From Peteryoungia rhizophila (GTDB lineage Bacteria; Pseudomonadota; Alphaproteobacteria; Rhizobiales; Rhizobiaceae), in the NCBI RefSeq assembly GCF_004912145.1, contig NZ_STGT01000003.1, positions 310,001 through 374,000 of the forward strand: a stretch of DNA of 64,000 bases. The letters are read 5' to 3'. The position numbers were made by a program, and so were the translations under genes. The first letter of the stretch is position 1; every line of letters starts with the position of its first letter. Below the pieces are notes generated by a model that searched no databases, was not told the DNA's origin, and saw only the letters and a program-made list of their open reading frames with translations. Positions 41,822-51,332 of this stretch are shown piece by piece.

Positions 41822-41835
41822 TTGACTGAGGTCAA
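41822..41835. promoter_or_regulatory. FNR/FixK-type box upstream of the universal stress gene
   Basis: TTGACTGAGGTCAA is a perfect TTGAC-N4-GTCAA inverted repeat, matching the FNR/FixK consensus. It is 73 bases before the start codon of the universal stress gene. It is flanked by TGTTCCG and CGGAACA, which extend the dyad. Confidence 0.6.
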
Positions 41836-41907
41836 GGCGGAACATCGTACCGGAACACATAGTTATCTCATGCGGACGATGAATAAGGGCCGCGAGAGGA
41901 GACGACC

Positions 41908-42750
41908 ATGGGTTACCGGACAGTTCTTTCCATATTGGACACCCCGAAAACCACGCGCCAGGTGACGGATTTCACCGTCGCCATCGCCAACCAGTTCCAG
42001 GCGCATGTGATCGGCGCCCATGCGGAGGCCGTCGCCATGGTGCCGCTCGTGGCCCCGATGGAGATCCCCGATCCCGCAACAGTCCAGGCCTTGCAGGACA
42101 TGGCGCATCAGGAGACCGAAAGCGTGGAAAAGATCTTTCGCGAGATCGGCACCCGCGAGGGGCTCTCCCATGAGTGGCGCAGCTTCGTCACATCCTCGGG
42201 CTTCAACTCGGCCTCGCTGATCGACAGCGCCCGCAGCGTCGATCTGGTCATCGCCGCCCAAGGCGAAACCGGCATGCTGTCGGAGACCCGCTCGGAGCTC
42301 GAAAGCTTTCTGTTCGAAAGCGGACGCCCGGTGCTGCTGATCCCGCATATCCTGAAAGACCCTAAGCCGATCCGCCGGGTTTTGGTCGCCTGGAACGGTT
42401 CGCGCGAGGCGGCCCGCGCCACCTTCGATGCGCTACCCTTCCTCAAAGCCGCCGAGATGGTCGAAATCTTCACCGTCGATGCGAGCGACAATGCCGGTCA
42501 GAGCGCGCCGATGGCGGGTGCCGAGATCGCCGCCTCGCTTGCCCGGCACGGCATCAAGGTCACGCTGACCGCGTCGGAAAAGACCGGTCTCGATCCGGCG
42601 ATCGCGATCGAAAACCGGCTGTCGGACAGCTCCATCGATCTCCTGGTCATGGGCGCCTATGGCAACAAGCGCTGGTGGGAAATGCTGTTCGGCGGAGTCA
42701 CCCGCACGCTGCTCGATTCGATGACGGCGCTGACGCTGCTCTCGCGCTGA
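41908..42750 (+). CDS. universal stress protein (tandem UspA type)
   Basis: 280 aa, preceded by GAGAGGAGACGACC. The N-terminal half (TVLSILDTPKTTRQVTDFTV) is a diverged Usp domain; the C-terminal half has VLVAWNGSREAARATFDALP and LLVMGAYGNKRWWEMLFGGV, TRTLL, the nucleotide-binding G-2x-G-9x-G-like end. Such proteins support survival under low oxygen and other stress. The FNR/FixK-type box upstream suggests oxygen-linked control. Confidence 0.88.
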   Translation: MGYRTVLSILDTPKTTRQVTDFTVAIANQFQAHVIGAHAEAVAMVPLVAPMEIPDPATVQALQDMAHQETESVEKIFREIGTREGLSHEWRSFVTSSGFNSASLIDSARSVDLVIAAQGETGMLSETRSELESFLFESGRPVLLIPHILKDPKPIRRVLVAWNGSREAARATFDALPFLKAAEMVEIFTVDASDNAGQSAPMAGAEIAASLARHGIKVTLTASEKTGLDPAIAIENRLSDSSIDLLVMGAYGNKRWWEMLFGGVTRTLLDSMTALTLLSR

Positions 42751-42976
42751 TTGACAGGGCGACCAGCGAGGGAACACAGGCCTTGCCAGAGGCTTCGGAT
42801 TCCCGCTAATAGCAACGGCCAAAGACTGGAGCCCTCCAGGGGACGAGCTTCGCGCGGTATCTGCCGCGCGAAACGCGTTTCGGGACCCGCGAAAAGGCGG
42901 CCCGCCGCAAGGGATCCGGTCCATGGCGCCGCATACCGGCGCGGACGACATATCCAGCCAGCGGAGCCTTCTTCCC

Positions 42977-43474
42977 ATGTCTCTTCCCGATAAAGCCTTC
43001 CCCGTCTCCTGGGACCAGTTTCACCGCGATGCCCGCGCGCTCGCTTGGCGCCTTGCCGGCCTCGGCCAGGAGTTCCGCGCCATCGTCTGCATCACCCGCG
43101 GCGGCCTGGTGCCCGCGGCGATCATCTCGCGCGAACTCAACATCCGCCTGATCGAGACGGTCTGCGTCGCCTCCTACCATGACTATGTGAACCAGGGCGA
43201 AATGAACCTGCTCAAGGGCATCACCGCAGAGCTTTTGGTGAATGGCGGCGAAGGCGTGCTCGTGGTCGACGACCTCACCGACACCGGCAAGACCGCTCTT
43301 GAAGTCCGCCAGATGATGCCGAAGGCGCATTTCGCCTGCGTCTACGCCAAGCCGAAGGGCGTGCCGACCATCGATACCTTCGTCACCGAAGTCTCCCAGG
43401 ACACCTGGATCTATTTCCCCTGGGACATGGGCTTCACCTATCAGGAGCCGATCGCCAAGGGCTCGAAGGGCTGA
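42977..43474 (+). CDS. gpt: xanthine phosphoribosyltransferase
   Basis: 165 aa from the ATG at 42977. [40 protein letters not shown] and [20 protein letters not shown] (the PRPP-binding loop DDLTDTGKT) identify Gpt. It salvages xanthine and guanine with PRPP. A strong terminator follows at 43503. Confidence 0.95.
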   Translation: MSLPDKAFPVSWDQFHRDARALAWRLAGLGQEFRAIVCITRGGLVPAAIISRELNIRLIETVCVASYHDYVNQGEMNLLKGITAELLVNGGEGVLVVDDLTDTGKTALEVRQMMPKAHFACVYAKPKGVPTIDTFVTEVSQDTWIYFPWDMGFTYQEPIAKGSKG

Positions 43475-43502
43475 TACGCCCTCCTCCTGCATGATTTCCA
43501 AG

Positions 43503-43529
43503 AGCCCGCGCCATCGGCGCGGGCTTTTT
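43503..43529 (+). terminator. rho-independent terminator after gpt
   Basis: AGCCCGCGCC, loop ATC, GGCGCGGGCT, then five T. Perfect 10-bp stem. Confidence 0.9.
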
Positions 43530-43639
43530 GCAGCGCGCCTGTCGCTCACATCACAATCAGCCGGTGGTTGCAGTATGGAACAAAAGGCGGCGCTCGACCG
43601 TATGGCATGGGTATCCCATCCCTCAAGATCGAGATCGCC

Positions 43640-44077
43640 ATGGCCATTCACTCTCCGCCCGCCGCCGGCAACGCCTATCCGTTTTCGGCGCTCTTCGCCC
43701 CCTTCCCCTTCGTCTGCTTCACGCTGACGCTGATCACCGACATCCTCTATTGGCGGACGTCGCATCTGATGTGGAGCAACTTCTCCGACTGGCTGTTGTT
43801 CTTCGGCCTGGTTTTCGGCGCATTCGCCGTGCTTGCCGGACTGATCGATCTCGCCCGCCCAGCCACCCGTGCGCTTCGTCCACGCTGGCCGGCCTCTCTC
43901 GCCTTCATCGGCATTCTCGTCCTCGCCATACTCAACAGCTTTATCCATGCCGGTGACGGCTGGACCGCCATCGTCCCTTACGGCCTCATCGCCTCGACCG
44001 TCACCGTGATCGCCATGATCGCCTGTGTCTATCTCACGGCCGACCAGCGCGCCGCCGATGCCTGGAGAACCCCATGA
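43640..44077 (+). CDS. DUF2231-like inner-membrane protein
   Basis: 145 aa with four hydrophobic segments (for example FPFVCFTLTLITDILYW, WLLFFGLVFGAFAVLAGLID, LAFIGILVLAILNSFIHAGD, VPYGLIASTVTVIAMIACVY). The H/D pattern and length match DUF2231 membrane proteins that are often encoded together with PQQ-type sugar dehydrogenases. Its stop overlaps the next start by four bases. Confidence 0.75.
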   Translation: MAIHSPPAAGNAYPFSALFAPFPFVCFTLTLITDILYWRTSHLMWSNFSDWLLFFGLVFGAFAVLAGLIDLARPATRALRPRWPASLAFIGILVLAILNSFIHAGDGWTAIVPYGLIASTVTVIAMIACVYLTADQRAADAWRTP

Positions 44078-45735
44078 ACCGCCCCACCCTGCGCCGCGCG
44101 GCGCTTGCTTCGACCGCTGTTCTCGTTCTCGCGCTCGCCGGCTGCAGCGACGACAACGGTGATTTCGACGTCACAAGCCAGATCGGTCCCGATCCTGTTC
44201 TGCCTGAGCCGAGCCAGTCCCTCGTGCCCGACCTCAAGGTCGCGGAAGTCGTCGGATGGGGCGACAACGAGACCCCCGACGTCGTCGACGGGTTCACCAT
44301 CACGGCTTACGCCAAGGATCTCGCCAATCCGCGCACCGTGCACACGCTGCCGAATGGCGACGTGCTCGTGGTGCAGAGCAAGGCACCGCCCGGCAAGCCG
44401 GTCGAGCGGCCGAAGGATGTCATCCGCGGCTTCATCATGTCCTTCGCCTCGGGCGGCGGCGGCAACGACAAGCCGACCAATCTCATTACGCTGCTGCGCG
44501 ATACCGATCGCGACGGCACCGTTGACGAGCGCCACGATCTGCTCACCGACCTCAACTCGCCCTTCGGCCTCGCCTTCGTCGAAGACACGCTTTACGTCGC
44601 AGCGGCCGATGCGGTGCTCGCCTATGACTACCAGCTCGGCCAGAACGAGATCACCACGCCGCCGCGGGTCCTGTCTCCCTTGCCGGGCGGCCCGATCAAC
44701 CATCACTGGACCAAGGATCTGGCGCTCAGCCCCGACGGGCGCTTCCTCTATGCCTCGGTCGGCTCCAATTCGAATGCAGGCGAACGCGGGTTAGAGGCCG
44801 AAAAGGGCCGTGCCGCCATCTGGCAGATCGATCGCGAAACCGGCGCCTCGCGCGTCTATGCGTCTGGCCTTCGCAATCCGAACGGCCTCACGATCAACCC
44901 GGAAAGCGGGGCGCTCTGGACTGTCGTCAACGAGCGCGACGAACTCGGGCCGAACCTCGTGCCCGACTACATGACCTCGGTCCAGGATCGCGGCTTTTAC
45001 GGCTGGCCCTGGAGCTATTATGGCCAGCATGTCGACCCGCGCCTGCATCCGCCGCGTCCAGACATGGTCGAGCAGGCGATCAAGCCCGACTATGCACTGT
45101 CCAGCCATGTGGCCGCCCTCGGCCTCGCCTTCTCGCTCGGCATGGCCATGCCGGCCGAGTATGAGAACGGTGCCTTCGTCGGCAATCGCGGCAGCTGGAA
45201 CCGTGATCAGTTCAACGGCTACAAAGTGCTTTACGTGCCCTTCGAAAACGGCATGCCCTCAGGTGAAGCCCGCGACGTGGTGACCGGATTCCTCAATCCT
45301 GATGAAGAAGCCCGCGGCCGCCCCGTCGGTCTCGGCTTTGACGGAACCGGGGCGCTTCTGATCGCCGATGATGCAGGCAATACGGTCTGGCGCCTCGCCG
45401 CCGAAGGTGCTGCACCTCTCGCAGAGCCGATCGGGACGGACGAGATGCCGGCAGGCTCACCAGCAGCCGAGGCCAATTCGACGGCCGAGGAAGCAACGGA
45501 GACCGAGCCCGGCGGTACCATTCAGCCCGCTGCACCCGTCGATCCCACCGTCGCACCCGCAGAGGATCCGGCGGCTGCTCCGACGCCCGATGCCCCGGCC
45601 GATCCGGGCAATGGCACGCTGGCACCGCCGTCGGTCAATCCGCCGCAGACCGATGTCCCGGCCACAGGTCCGGAAGGTGCGGTGCAGGATGCCGAGCCCC
45701 CGACACCGGGCTCCACGCCAGCGCCTCAGCCCTGA
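44074..45735 (+). CDS. PQQ-dependent sugar (sorbosone) dehydrogenase-like lipoprotein
   Basis: 553 aa. A lipoprotein signal ends in LALAGC near residue 24. The beta-propeller domain has VVGWGDNETPDVVDGFTITA, NHHWTKDLALSPDGRFLYAS and VYASGLRNPNGLTINPESGA, typical of GSDH/L-sorbosone dehydrogenase family. From residue 450 on there is an unusual Pro/Ala/Glu/Thr-rich tail of about 100 residues, probably a flexible periplasmic extension. The protein should act in the periplasm; the substrate is uncertain. It is coupled to the preceding membrane protein. Confidence 0.85.
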   Translation: MNRPTLRRAALASTAVLVLALAGCSDDNGDFDVTSQIGPDPVLPEPSQSLVPDLKVAEVVGWGDNETPDVVDGFTITAYAKDLANPRTVHTLPNGDVLVVQSKAPPGKPVERPKDVIRGFIMSFASGGGGNDKPTNLITLLRDTDRDGTVDERHDLLTDLNSPFGLAFVEDTLYVAAADAVLAYDYQLGQNEITTPPRVLSPLPGGPINHHWTKDLALSPDGRFLYASVGSNSNAGERGLEAEKGRAAIWQIDRETGASRVYASGLRNPNGLTINPESGALWTVVNERDELGPNLVPDYMTSVQDRGFYGWPWSYYGQHVDPRLHPPRPDMVEQAIKPDYALSSHVAALGLAFSLGMAMPAEYENGAFVGNRGSWNRDQFNGYKVLYVPFENGMPSGEARDVVTGFLNPDEEARGRPVGLGFDGTGALLIADDAGNTVWRLAAEGAAPLAEPIGTDEMPAGSPAAEANSTAEEATETEPGGTIQPAAPVDPTVAPAEDPAAAPTPDAPADPGNGTLAPPSVNPPQTDVPATGPEGAVQDAEPPTPGSTPAPQP

Positions 45736-45761
45736 GGCACCGGCTGACAGACGACAAGAAA

Positions 45762-45791
45762 AAGGCCCTCCCCGTCGCCGGGGAGGGCCTT
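45762..45791. terminator. bidirectional terminator
   Basis: AAGGCCCTCCCC, short loop, GGGGAGGGCCTT. It lies between two converging genes and can end both transcripts. Confidence 0.85.
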
Positions 45792-45817
45792 CCTTCATGG
45801 CGCCGCAGGCAAGCGGC

Positions 45818-46357
45818 TCAGCGAGGGATGCGCTTGTCGTAGTCGGCCTTCAGGCGCAACCAGCCATCCCAGAACGGCTCCGGCGTCTTGCCCCTGAGCC
45901 TGGCTGCCAGAATGTCGAGATGCATGTGCCAGCCAGCGCCGACCATGAGCAGGTTCGCCCGGTCAGAGATCCGCCGGTGTGTGACAGTCATGAGGACTTC
46001 GTCACCCTCCGGCCTGAGGTCGATGCAGACTTCGCCGGTCTCCTGCCAGGTGAAGACGAGGCGCTTGTCCTTCTGGACTTCCAGAACCCGGCTCTTCATG
46101 CGCATTTCCTCGCTGAAGCCCTCGGGGCGCATGCCCGGCGGGTCGGTCAGTTCCTCGTTGCGCCAGACGAGTTCGAATGGCGCTCCCGCCTTTGCCTCCA
46201 TTACACCGTCGGCCAGCCAGAGCTTTCGCTTGTCTGCATCGATGAGATAGCTCCAGATCCGCGAGGGCGGCCCGGGCAGCTTGCGTTCGATCACCAGCGT
46301 CGCCGGTTCCGCCACGCGTCCATAAGTGTCCATTTCCAGTAGTTCCGTCATCGTCAT
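45818..46357 (-). CDS. SRPBCC (AHSA1-type) protein
   Basis: 179 aa. LVIERKLPGPPSRIWSYLID and LVFTWQETGEVCIDLRPEGD, then the C-terminal amphipathic helix with GWHMHLDILAARL, are the START/AHSA1-like fold. Members bind hydrophobic ligands. It overlaps the ArsR gene by four bases, an arrangement common in rhizobia, so the two are one operon. Confidence 0.88.
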   Translation of the reverse strand: MTMTELLEMDTYGRVAEPATLVIERKLPGPPSRIWSYLIDADKRKLWLADGVMEAKAGAPFELVWRNEELTDPPGMRPEGFSEEMRMKSRVLEVQKDKRLVFTWQETGEVCIDLRPEGDEVLMTVTHRRISDRANLLMVGAGWHMHLDILAARLRGKTPEPFWDGWLRLKADYDKRIPR

Positions 46358-46713
46358 TCTCCATCCTTGTTGTTGGCAGATGCGGCGTCCTCCGCTCGGA
46401 GGAGCCGTTCGAGAACGTCCAGCCGGCCGGTCCAGAAGTGCTCATAGCTACTCAGCCACTGGTGGGCGCCGGAAAGCGGCGTCGGGTCCAGACGGCAGAG
46501 ATGGGTTCGTCCCCTGATCTCGCGGCGCACGAGGCCTGCCACTTCCAGCACCTTGATGTGCTTGGACGCCGCTGCCAGCGACATGGCATGGGGCTCCGCC
46601 AGTTCGCCGACGCTCCGCTCTCCCTTGGAGAGGTCGAAAAGCATCTGGCGACGGGTGCGGTCACCAAGTGCGTGGAAGATCGTATCGAGGATCATGTCAG
46701 TTTGCTCAACCAT
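46354..46713 (-). CDS. ArsR-family regulator
   Basis: 119 aa from the ATG at 46713; ATG at 46695 is possible. DTIFHALGDRTRRQMLFDLS and MSLAAASKHIKVLEVAGLVR are the winged helix of the ArsR type, with RRE-x-RG as wing. No metal-binding cysteines are seen; this subgroup usually pairs with SRPBCC partners. Two palindromes lie at and before the start codon, one overlapping the chosen ATG, so autoregulation is very likely. Confidence 0.9.
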   Translation of the reverse strand: MVEQTDMILDTIFHALGDRTRRQMLFDLSKGERSVGELAEPHAMSLAAASKHIKVLEVAGLVRREIRGRTHLCRLDPTPLSGAHQWLSSYEHFWTGRLDVLERLLRAEDAASANNKDGE

Positions 46714-46721
46714 GTGGTTGA
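46706..46721. promoter_or_regulatory. ArsR operator 1
   Basis: TCAACCATGTGGTTGA, a 16-bp inverted repeat around the ArsR start codon. Confidence 0.75.
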
Positions 46722-46745
46722 ATATCTGCCGACAGGCATGGATTG

Positions 46746-46761
46746 TCAACCATCTGGTTGA
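46746..46761. promoter_or_regulatory. ArsR operator 2
   Basis: TCAACCATCTGGTTGA repeats operator 1 with one change and lies exactly 40 bp away, close to four helical turns. Confidence 0.75.
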
Positions 46762-46773
46762 GGATCGCGCAAT

Positions 46774-46932
46774 TTACATGAGCAGGGCACTTCCGATGAC
46801 GAGGATCAGAAAGATCGTGACGATCGCCAGTGACCACCAGGACAGCACACTGCCGCTTCTGGGACCCGGATGATCTTTGTCCCGATAGCCGGTCTTCCGG
46901 TCTCCGTCATGGCTGGTGCGTTCGTCTTTCAT
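46774..46932 (-). CDS. small single-span membrane protein
   Basis: 52 aa from the ATG at 46932, with GGGAG before it. A charged N-terminus (KDERTSHDGDRKTGYRDKDH) precedes one membrane helix (WSLAIVTIFLILVIGSALLM) at the very end. The frame further upstream to 47106 is antisense to the next gene's leader and is left out. Function unknown. Confidence 0.65.
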   Translation of the reverse strand: MKDERTSHDGDRKTGYRDKDHPGPRSGSVLSWWSLAIVTIFLILVIGSALLM

Positions 46933-47054
46933 GGCAATCTCCCTGTCATCCGAAAAACACCGCCTTGTCCCCGGAGGTTCCGTGCGGAGCGCTCTTTCGA
47001 CGGAACCCGTTGCGCGCCCTTTCCGTTCTCTCCCGACACGAAAAGAGGGTTTCC

Positions 47055-47882
47055 ATGAACACGCGGTCGAAATTTCACTTGTTGGCACGGGCGGGCTACA
47101 GCGCACGCGGCGTCGTTTTTCTGCTGATTGCTGCTCTTGCTCTGTTTTCCAGCTTTGCTGGCGGCGAACCAGATACGCAGTCGGCGCTCTCGGCGATCCT
47201 GCAGCAACCCTTCGGTCGGATCTGGATCGGCCTGATCGGGCTTGGGCTTGCCGGCTTTGTTGTCTGGCGGCTCGCCCAGTCGCTCGCCAATGCCGATGGC
47301 CAGGATGATGACCTGAAGGGCTACGCGATCCGTGCAGCCCTCTTCGGCAGCGCCATCACCTATGCAGGCCTTGCGGTCACCAGCCTGATGATGGCCTTGC
47401 AGATGTCGGGCGGCGGCGGCTCCGGTGGCGAAGAGGGTCTCGCCGCTTGGGCCATGGCCCAGCCCTTCGGCCGCTATCTCGCCGGCGCCATCGGCTTGGG
47501 CTTCGTCATCGGCGGCGTGATCACTGCCATGAAGGGGATCAGACGCCGGTTCGGACGCTATCTGGACCTCGATGCGGAAAAGAACTCGCCGGCCGTTCTC
47601 ATCTCCATCTACGGCCTCGTCGCCCGCGGCGCGGTTTTCGCCATCGTCGGCGTCTTCTTCCTGTATGCCGCCTTCACCGTCGACCCGGAGCAGGCCGGCG
47701 GCATGGCGGATGCGCTGGCCTGGGTGCAGAGCCTTCCGTTCGGCGGCGTCATCTATGCCGTGGTCGCAGTCGGCCTCGCGGCCTTCGGCATCTACAACTT
47801 CGTCGAGGCGCGCTACCGTCGCATCAATGCGCCTGATGTCGGAGATATCCGCCGTCAGCTTCCGCTTGCCCGCATCAACTGA
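47055..47882 (+). CDS. DUF1206 membrane protein
   Basis: 275 aa from the ATG at 47055, with AGAGGG before it. Three repeated two-helix units of about 85 residues are seen, each starting R-x-GY-x-ARG or similar (LARAGYSARGVVFLLIAALA; IRAALFGSAITYAGLAVTSL; ISIYGLVARGAVFAIVGVFF) and each containing PFG-R-x-x-x-G-x-x-GLG. This is the DUF1206 pattern. Role unknown. Confidence 0.85.
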   Translation: MNTRSKFHLLARAGYSARGVVFLLIAALALFSSFAGGEPDTQSALSAILQQPFGRIWIGLIGLGLAGFVVWRLAQSLANADGQDDDLKGYAIRAALFGSAITYAGLAVTSLMMALQMSGGGGSGGEEGLAAWAMAQPFGRYLAGAIGLGFVIGGVITAMKGIRRRFGRYLDLDAEKNSPAVLISIYGLVARGAVFAIVGVFFLYAAFTVDPEQAGGMADALAWVQSLPFGGVIYAVVAVGLAAFGIYNFVEARYRRINAPDVGDIRRQLPLARIN

Positions 47883-47907
47883 AGCCTGCGACAGACCGTC
47901 GATGCGG

Positions 47908-48537
47908 TCAAAGCAGGTCCTGCGATGGCACGACGGTCACGCCCGGCACCGCGGAGATGGCGGCCTCGAGCATGGCGCGGGCGATTGCCTCTGGGCGATT
48001 CGCCTGCATGGAGGGCGGCAGGATCGGCTTCAACACGGAAAGCACCCTGCCCGCCCATTGCTCCATGGGACGCGGTTCGGGACGCGGACCGTCGATCAGG
48101 CCTGGACGGACCAGCACGGTCCGCGCGAAACCGAGCTCCAAGATATCCCGCTCCGTCTCGCCCTTCACTCGGCTATAGAAGAAGAGCGACTTGACGTCCG
48201 CCCCTTTGGCGGAATTAAGGACGAAGGTCTTTGCACCATGGGCCTTCGCCAGCCTGGCGATTTCGACCGGATAGTCATGATCGACGCGGTAGAAGCGCTC
48301 GCGCGATCCGGCGGACCTCAGCGTCGTACCCAAGGCACAGATCACCGCATCGGCGGTCCAGATCGACGGATCCTGCGGAAGCTCGTCGAAATCCAATGTC
48401 GGTGCGGACAAACCCGGTCGTGATGGCAGCGGCCGGCGGGTCGGTGCGGTCACCCCTGCCACACGCGGGTCGGCGAGCGCCAGGTCCAGGACACGACTGC
48501 CGACAAGTCCGGTGGCGCCCAACAACAACAGCTGCAT
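47908..48537 (-). CDS. NAD(P)-binding oxidoreductase (atypical SDR)
   Basis: 209 aa from the ATG at 48537, with AAGGAG eight bases before. MQLLLLGATGLVGSRVLDLA is the nucleotide-binding loop; VICALGTTLRSAGSRERFYR, VDHDY, and FFYSRVKGETERDI follow as in the HIM1/NmrA-like atypical SDR group. The Tyr-x-x-x-Lys of classical SDRs appears as YSRVK. Confidence 0.8.
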   Translation of the reverse strand: MQLLLLGATGLVGSRVLDLALADPRVAGVTAPTRRPLPSRPGLSAPTLDFDELPQDPSIWTADAVICALGTTLRSAGSRERFYRVDHDYPVEIARLAKAHGAKTFVLNSAKGADVKSLFFYSRVKGETERDILELGFARTVLVRPGLIDGPRPEPRPMEQWAGRVLSVLKPILPPSMQANRPEAIARAMLEAAISAVPGVTVVPSQDLL

Positions 48538-48648
48538 GATCCCGTGCTCCTTCACCTGAACGGCAGGCCCTGATAGGCCGGACCTCGCGCGTCAGCGCGA
48601 CAAGGCTCAATGTCTGGCCACACTGCCCGTTCCATCGCGCAAACGCAA

Positions 48649-48674
48649 AAGGCGCCGCATCGCTGCGGCGCCTT
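48649..48674 (-). terminator. terminator after the chemotaxis receptor
   Basis: AAGGCGCCGC, loop, GCGGCGCCTT followed on the minus strand by TTTTG. Confidence 0.85.
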
Positions 48675-48705
48675 GTCTTGTAACCGGTTTCCCGGATCCG
48701 TCAGC

Positions 48706-50622
48706 TCAGGCTGCCGTGCGGTATCCGGTCGAGCCAGAAGATGCGCCACCTTCGAGCTTGAAGCGGGCGAGCTGCGCCTGCAACTGGCGGGCTTCGCCGG
48801 CCAGAACCTGGCTCGCTGCCGTGGTTTCTTCGACCATGGCTGCGTTCTGCTGGGTCATCTGGTCCATGTGGTTGACCGATGTGTTGATCTCGCCGAGGGC
48901 TGCCGACTGTTCTTCGGCCGCGCGGGCGATCGTCACGACGTGGTCGTTGACGCGGTTGACCAGCGATTCGATCTCCTTGAGCGCCTCACCGGTAGAAAGC
49001 ACAAGCGAAACGCCGCCCTTCACTTCCTCGGCCGAGGTGTTGATCAGCGTCTTGATCTCCTTGGCGGCATTGGCAGAGCGCTGGGCGAGTTCGCGCACTT
49101 CCTGGGCGACGACGGCGAAGCCACGACCGGCTTCACCGGCACGCGCTGCCTCGACGCCGGCGTTCAGGGCCAAGAGGTTGGTCTGGAAGGCGATCTCGTC
49201 GATCACCGAGATGATCTGGCTGATCTTCTGCGAGGACTGCTCGATGCGGCCCATGGCGTCGATCGCGTTGCGGACGATGTCGCCCGACTTGCCGGCGCTC
49301 GACTTGGTCTCGTCGACCATGTGCGAGGCTTCCTTGGCGCGCTGGGTCGAGGTCTTGACCGTGGTCGTAATCTCCTCGAGGGCTGCGGCTGTCTCTTCCA
49401 GCGAGGCTGCCTGCTGTTCGGTGCGGCGGGCGAGCTGGTTGGCAGCCGACGAGAGTTCACCGGAATTGTCGGTGATCGTGCCGGCGGCCGACAGGATGTT
49501 CTGCATGGTCTGGCGGAGAACCGCCATGGTCTGGTTGACGTTGCCCTGCAGTTCGGCAAAGGCGCCCTGGAACTGGCCGTCCATGTCGTGGGTCAGGTCT
49601 GCATCGGCGAGGGCTGCGATGACGCGGCGGACTTCGGTGATGCCGCGGTCGACGCTTTCGACCAGTTCGTTGACTGAGCCTGCGAAGCGCTGCAGGTCGG
49701 CATCGTCATAGGTCTTGGAAATGCGCTTGGAGAAGTCGCCGGCAGCAGCGGCCGCGACGATGCCGCTGATCGAGGTCTGCAGGTCCTTGCTCTGGGCGGT
49801 CAGGGCCGCTTCCTGAGCTTCCATGGCGCGCATGTGTTCTTCATTGGCGCGGAAGACTTCGAGCGCGCGAGCCATTTCGCCGATTTCGTCCTTGCGGTCG
49901 GTGCCGGGAATGGAATTGCCGCGCTTGCCGGAGGCCATGTCGGACATGATCGCCGTCAGGCTGCGGATCGGGTTGACGATGCCGCGGCGGGCGAGAAGGA
50001 AGCTGATCGCGACGCCGGCGAGAATGCAGACGGCCGCAGTCACGACCTGGACCAGCATGGTGAAGCCGGAAGCCGCGAGCGCGTTTTCACGCGAGCCCTT
50101 GAGGCTCTCGGCGGACGAGGTCGAATATTCCTTGACGACTGCGGTCACCGTCTTCTGGGCTTCGAGCGCCTTGTCGAGCTCGGTCTTCATCACGGCAAGG
50201 TCTTGGCCGGCAGGCGTGGCGGCAACGGCCACCATGGCGCGGATCTGGTTGAAATAGGCATCGAGCGCCGTCTTGGTGCGGTCGAGGATCTGTGCTTCGG
50301 CCTGGCTCGCCGTCGTCGCGATCTTCGGCAGGCGGGCGAGCATTTCGGCGGCACGCTTGTCGGTCTCGGCTGCGAAATCTGCCGCCTTTTCCGGTGCCAG
50401 CGCCAGCTGGTAGGTCATGCGGGAAATGGCGATGATGTCGACGCGCAGGTCCATGGCTTCACGGGCGACTTCTTCCCGCGCACCGGTATCCTTCAGGGCG
50501 GAGCCCAGCGAGGACAAGCCGCTTGCACCGACAGCTGCGATCGCGGCCGCCGCAACGCCCATCAGGACGACCACGAGGCTGACCTTCTTCAGAATGGAAA
50601 GATTGGCAATAGACATGGACAA
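48706..50622 (-). CDS. methyl-accepting chemotaxis protein
   Basis: 638 aa. Membrane segments lie near residues 12-35 and 190-212, with a helical periplasmic domain between (TarH-like/four-helix type). A HAMP domain follows ([20 protein letters not shown]). The signalling tip is [20 protein letters not shown] then [20 protein letters not shown]. There is no NWETF-type receptor tail (it ends STGYRTAA). The ligand is unknown. Confidence 0.93.
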   Translation of the reverse strand: MSMSIANLSILKKVSLVVVLMGVAAAAIAAVGASGLSSLGSALKDTGAREEVAREAMDLRVDIIAISRMTYQLALAPEKAADFAAETDKRAAEMLARLPKIATTASQAEAQILDRTKTALDAYFNQIRAMVAVAATPAGQDLAVMKTELDKALEAQKTVTAVVKEYSTSSAESLKGSRENALAASGFTMLVQVVTAAVCILAGVAISFLLARRGIVNPIRSLTAIMSDMASGKRGNSIPGTDRKDEIGEMARALEVFRANEEHMRAMEAQEAALTAQSKDLQTSISGIVAAAAAGDFSKRISKTYDDADLQRFAGSVNELVESVDRGITEVRRVIAALADADLTHDMDGQFQGAFAELQGNVNQTMAVLRQTMQNILSAAGTITDNSGELSSAANQLARRTEQQAASLEETAAALEEITTTVKTSTQRAKEASHMVDETKSSAGKSGDIVRNAIDAMGRIEQSSQKISQIISVIDEIAFQTNLLALNAGVEAARAGEAGRGFAVVAQEVRELAQRSANAAKEIKTLINTSAEEVKGGVSLVLSTGEALKEIESLVNRVNDHVVTIARAAEEQSAALGEINTSVNHMDQMTQQNAAMVEETTAASQVLAGEARQLQAQLARFKLEGGASSGSTGYRTAA

Positions 50623-50916
50623 CTCACTCCGTGCGACCCGCCATCCTGGCAGGCGGCCTGTCGCGGCCAGGCATGGAGCTCATTCCATACTGTTCTTCCC
50701 TTGTCCTAGCAGCGACATATTGCCATTTCGTTGATGAGAGATACCGATATATGCACTGCACACTGGAGTCGGCGGCGACGTCTGGAGCCAGCGGCCCGAT
50801 ATCGTGTCAAGCGCCTCGACGCCCGCGACTCATCCCCAGAATTTTCGAGACGCATCCCAAATCTTGTGGCGGCGTGTCTTCGGCGCATCAAAACCCGTGA
50901 AAGCGGCTCGTTTAGG

Positions 50917-50963
50917 CACGAAATGTACCCGGAACTTTTTCACACGCAGCACTACATTTCGTG
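50917..50963. repeat. 11-bp inverted repeat in the gap before nrdJ
   Basis: CACGAAATGTA (50917-50927) and TACATTTCGTG (50953-50963) are perfect inverted copies with a 25-base loop. It lies in the 830-base non-coding region between the chemotaxis receptor and nrdJ, 490 bases before nrdJ. Apart from this and the NrdR boxes I see no gene there. Confidence 0.5.
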
Positions 50964-51285
50964 GCCCGCGCGTCACACCGGCGGAGAAAGCCGTGTCATT
51001 CCCGTGACTTCGCGCTTTTGCCCGTTATCCACAACCTGGCACCACAACATATAGCGTTAACATTTCCTTCACAGACCACCCCTTGACGGAATCAGTCTAG
51101 AAGATGTTAATGAGGCCAGTTGCGGCGGCGACTGGACCGGGCATGAACGAGGCCGGGTTTCATCAAACATTGTAGCGGCTTTCTTTAATGCGGAATGGCG
51201 TTTTGACGACGCTCTCCGCGATAGAAAATTTGTGCGATTTTGACCGCCGAACAGGGGTTCTGGGGCTAGCTGCAATAAACTGTTA

Positions 51286-51332
51286 GTACTATATTTAGTG
51301 TTTGCAGCCACCATCTCCACAAGATACAGGGT
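51286..51332. promoter_or_regulatory. tandem NrdR boxes upstream of nrdJ
   Basis: GTACTATATTTAGTGT (51286-51301) closely fits the NrdR consensus acaCwAtATaTwGtgt. A weaker match, CCACAAGATACAGGGT, is at 51317-51332, 31 bp downstream, the three-turn spacing usual for paired NrdR sites. Repression of nrdJ by NrdR with ATP/dATP follows from known systems. Confidence 0.65.

Noticed and set aside
42806..43948. Minus-strand frame of 380 codons over gpt
   Set aside because: Gpt on the plus strand is unambiguous and the shadow frame is Glu/Arg/Gly-rich without motifs.
51043..51058. Additional NrdR-like box in ACAACATATAGCG
   Set aside because: Only the centre fits the consensus and it lies about 240 bp from the convincing pair.
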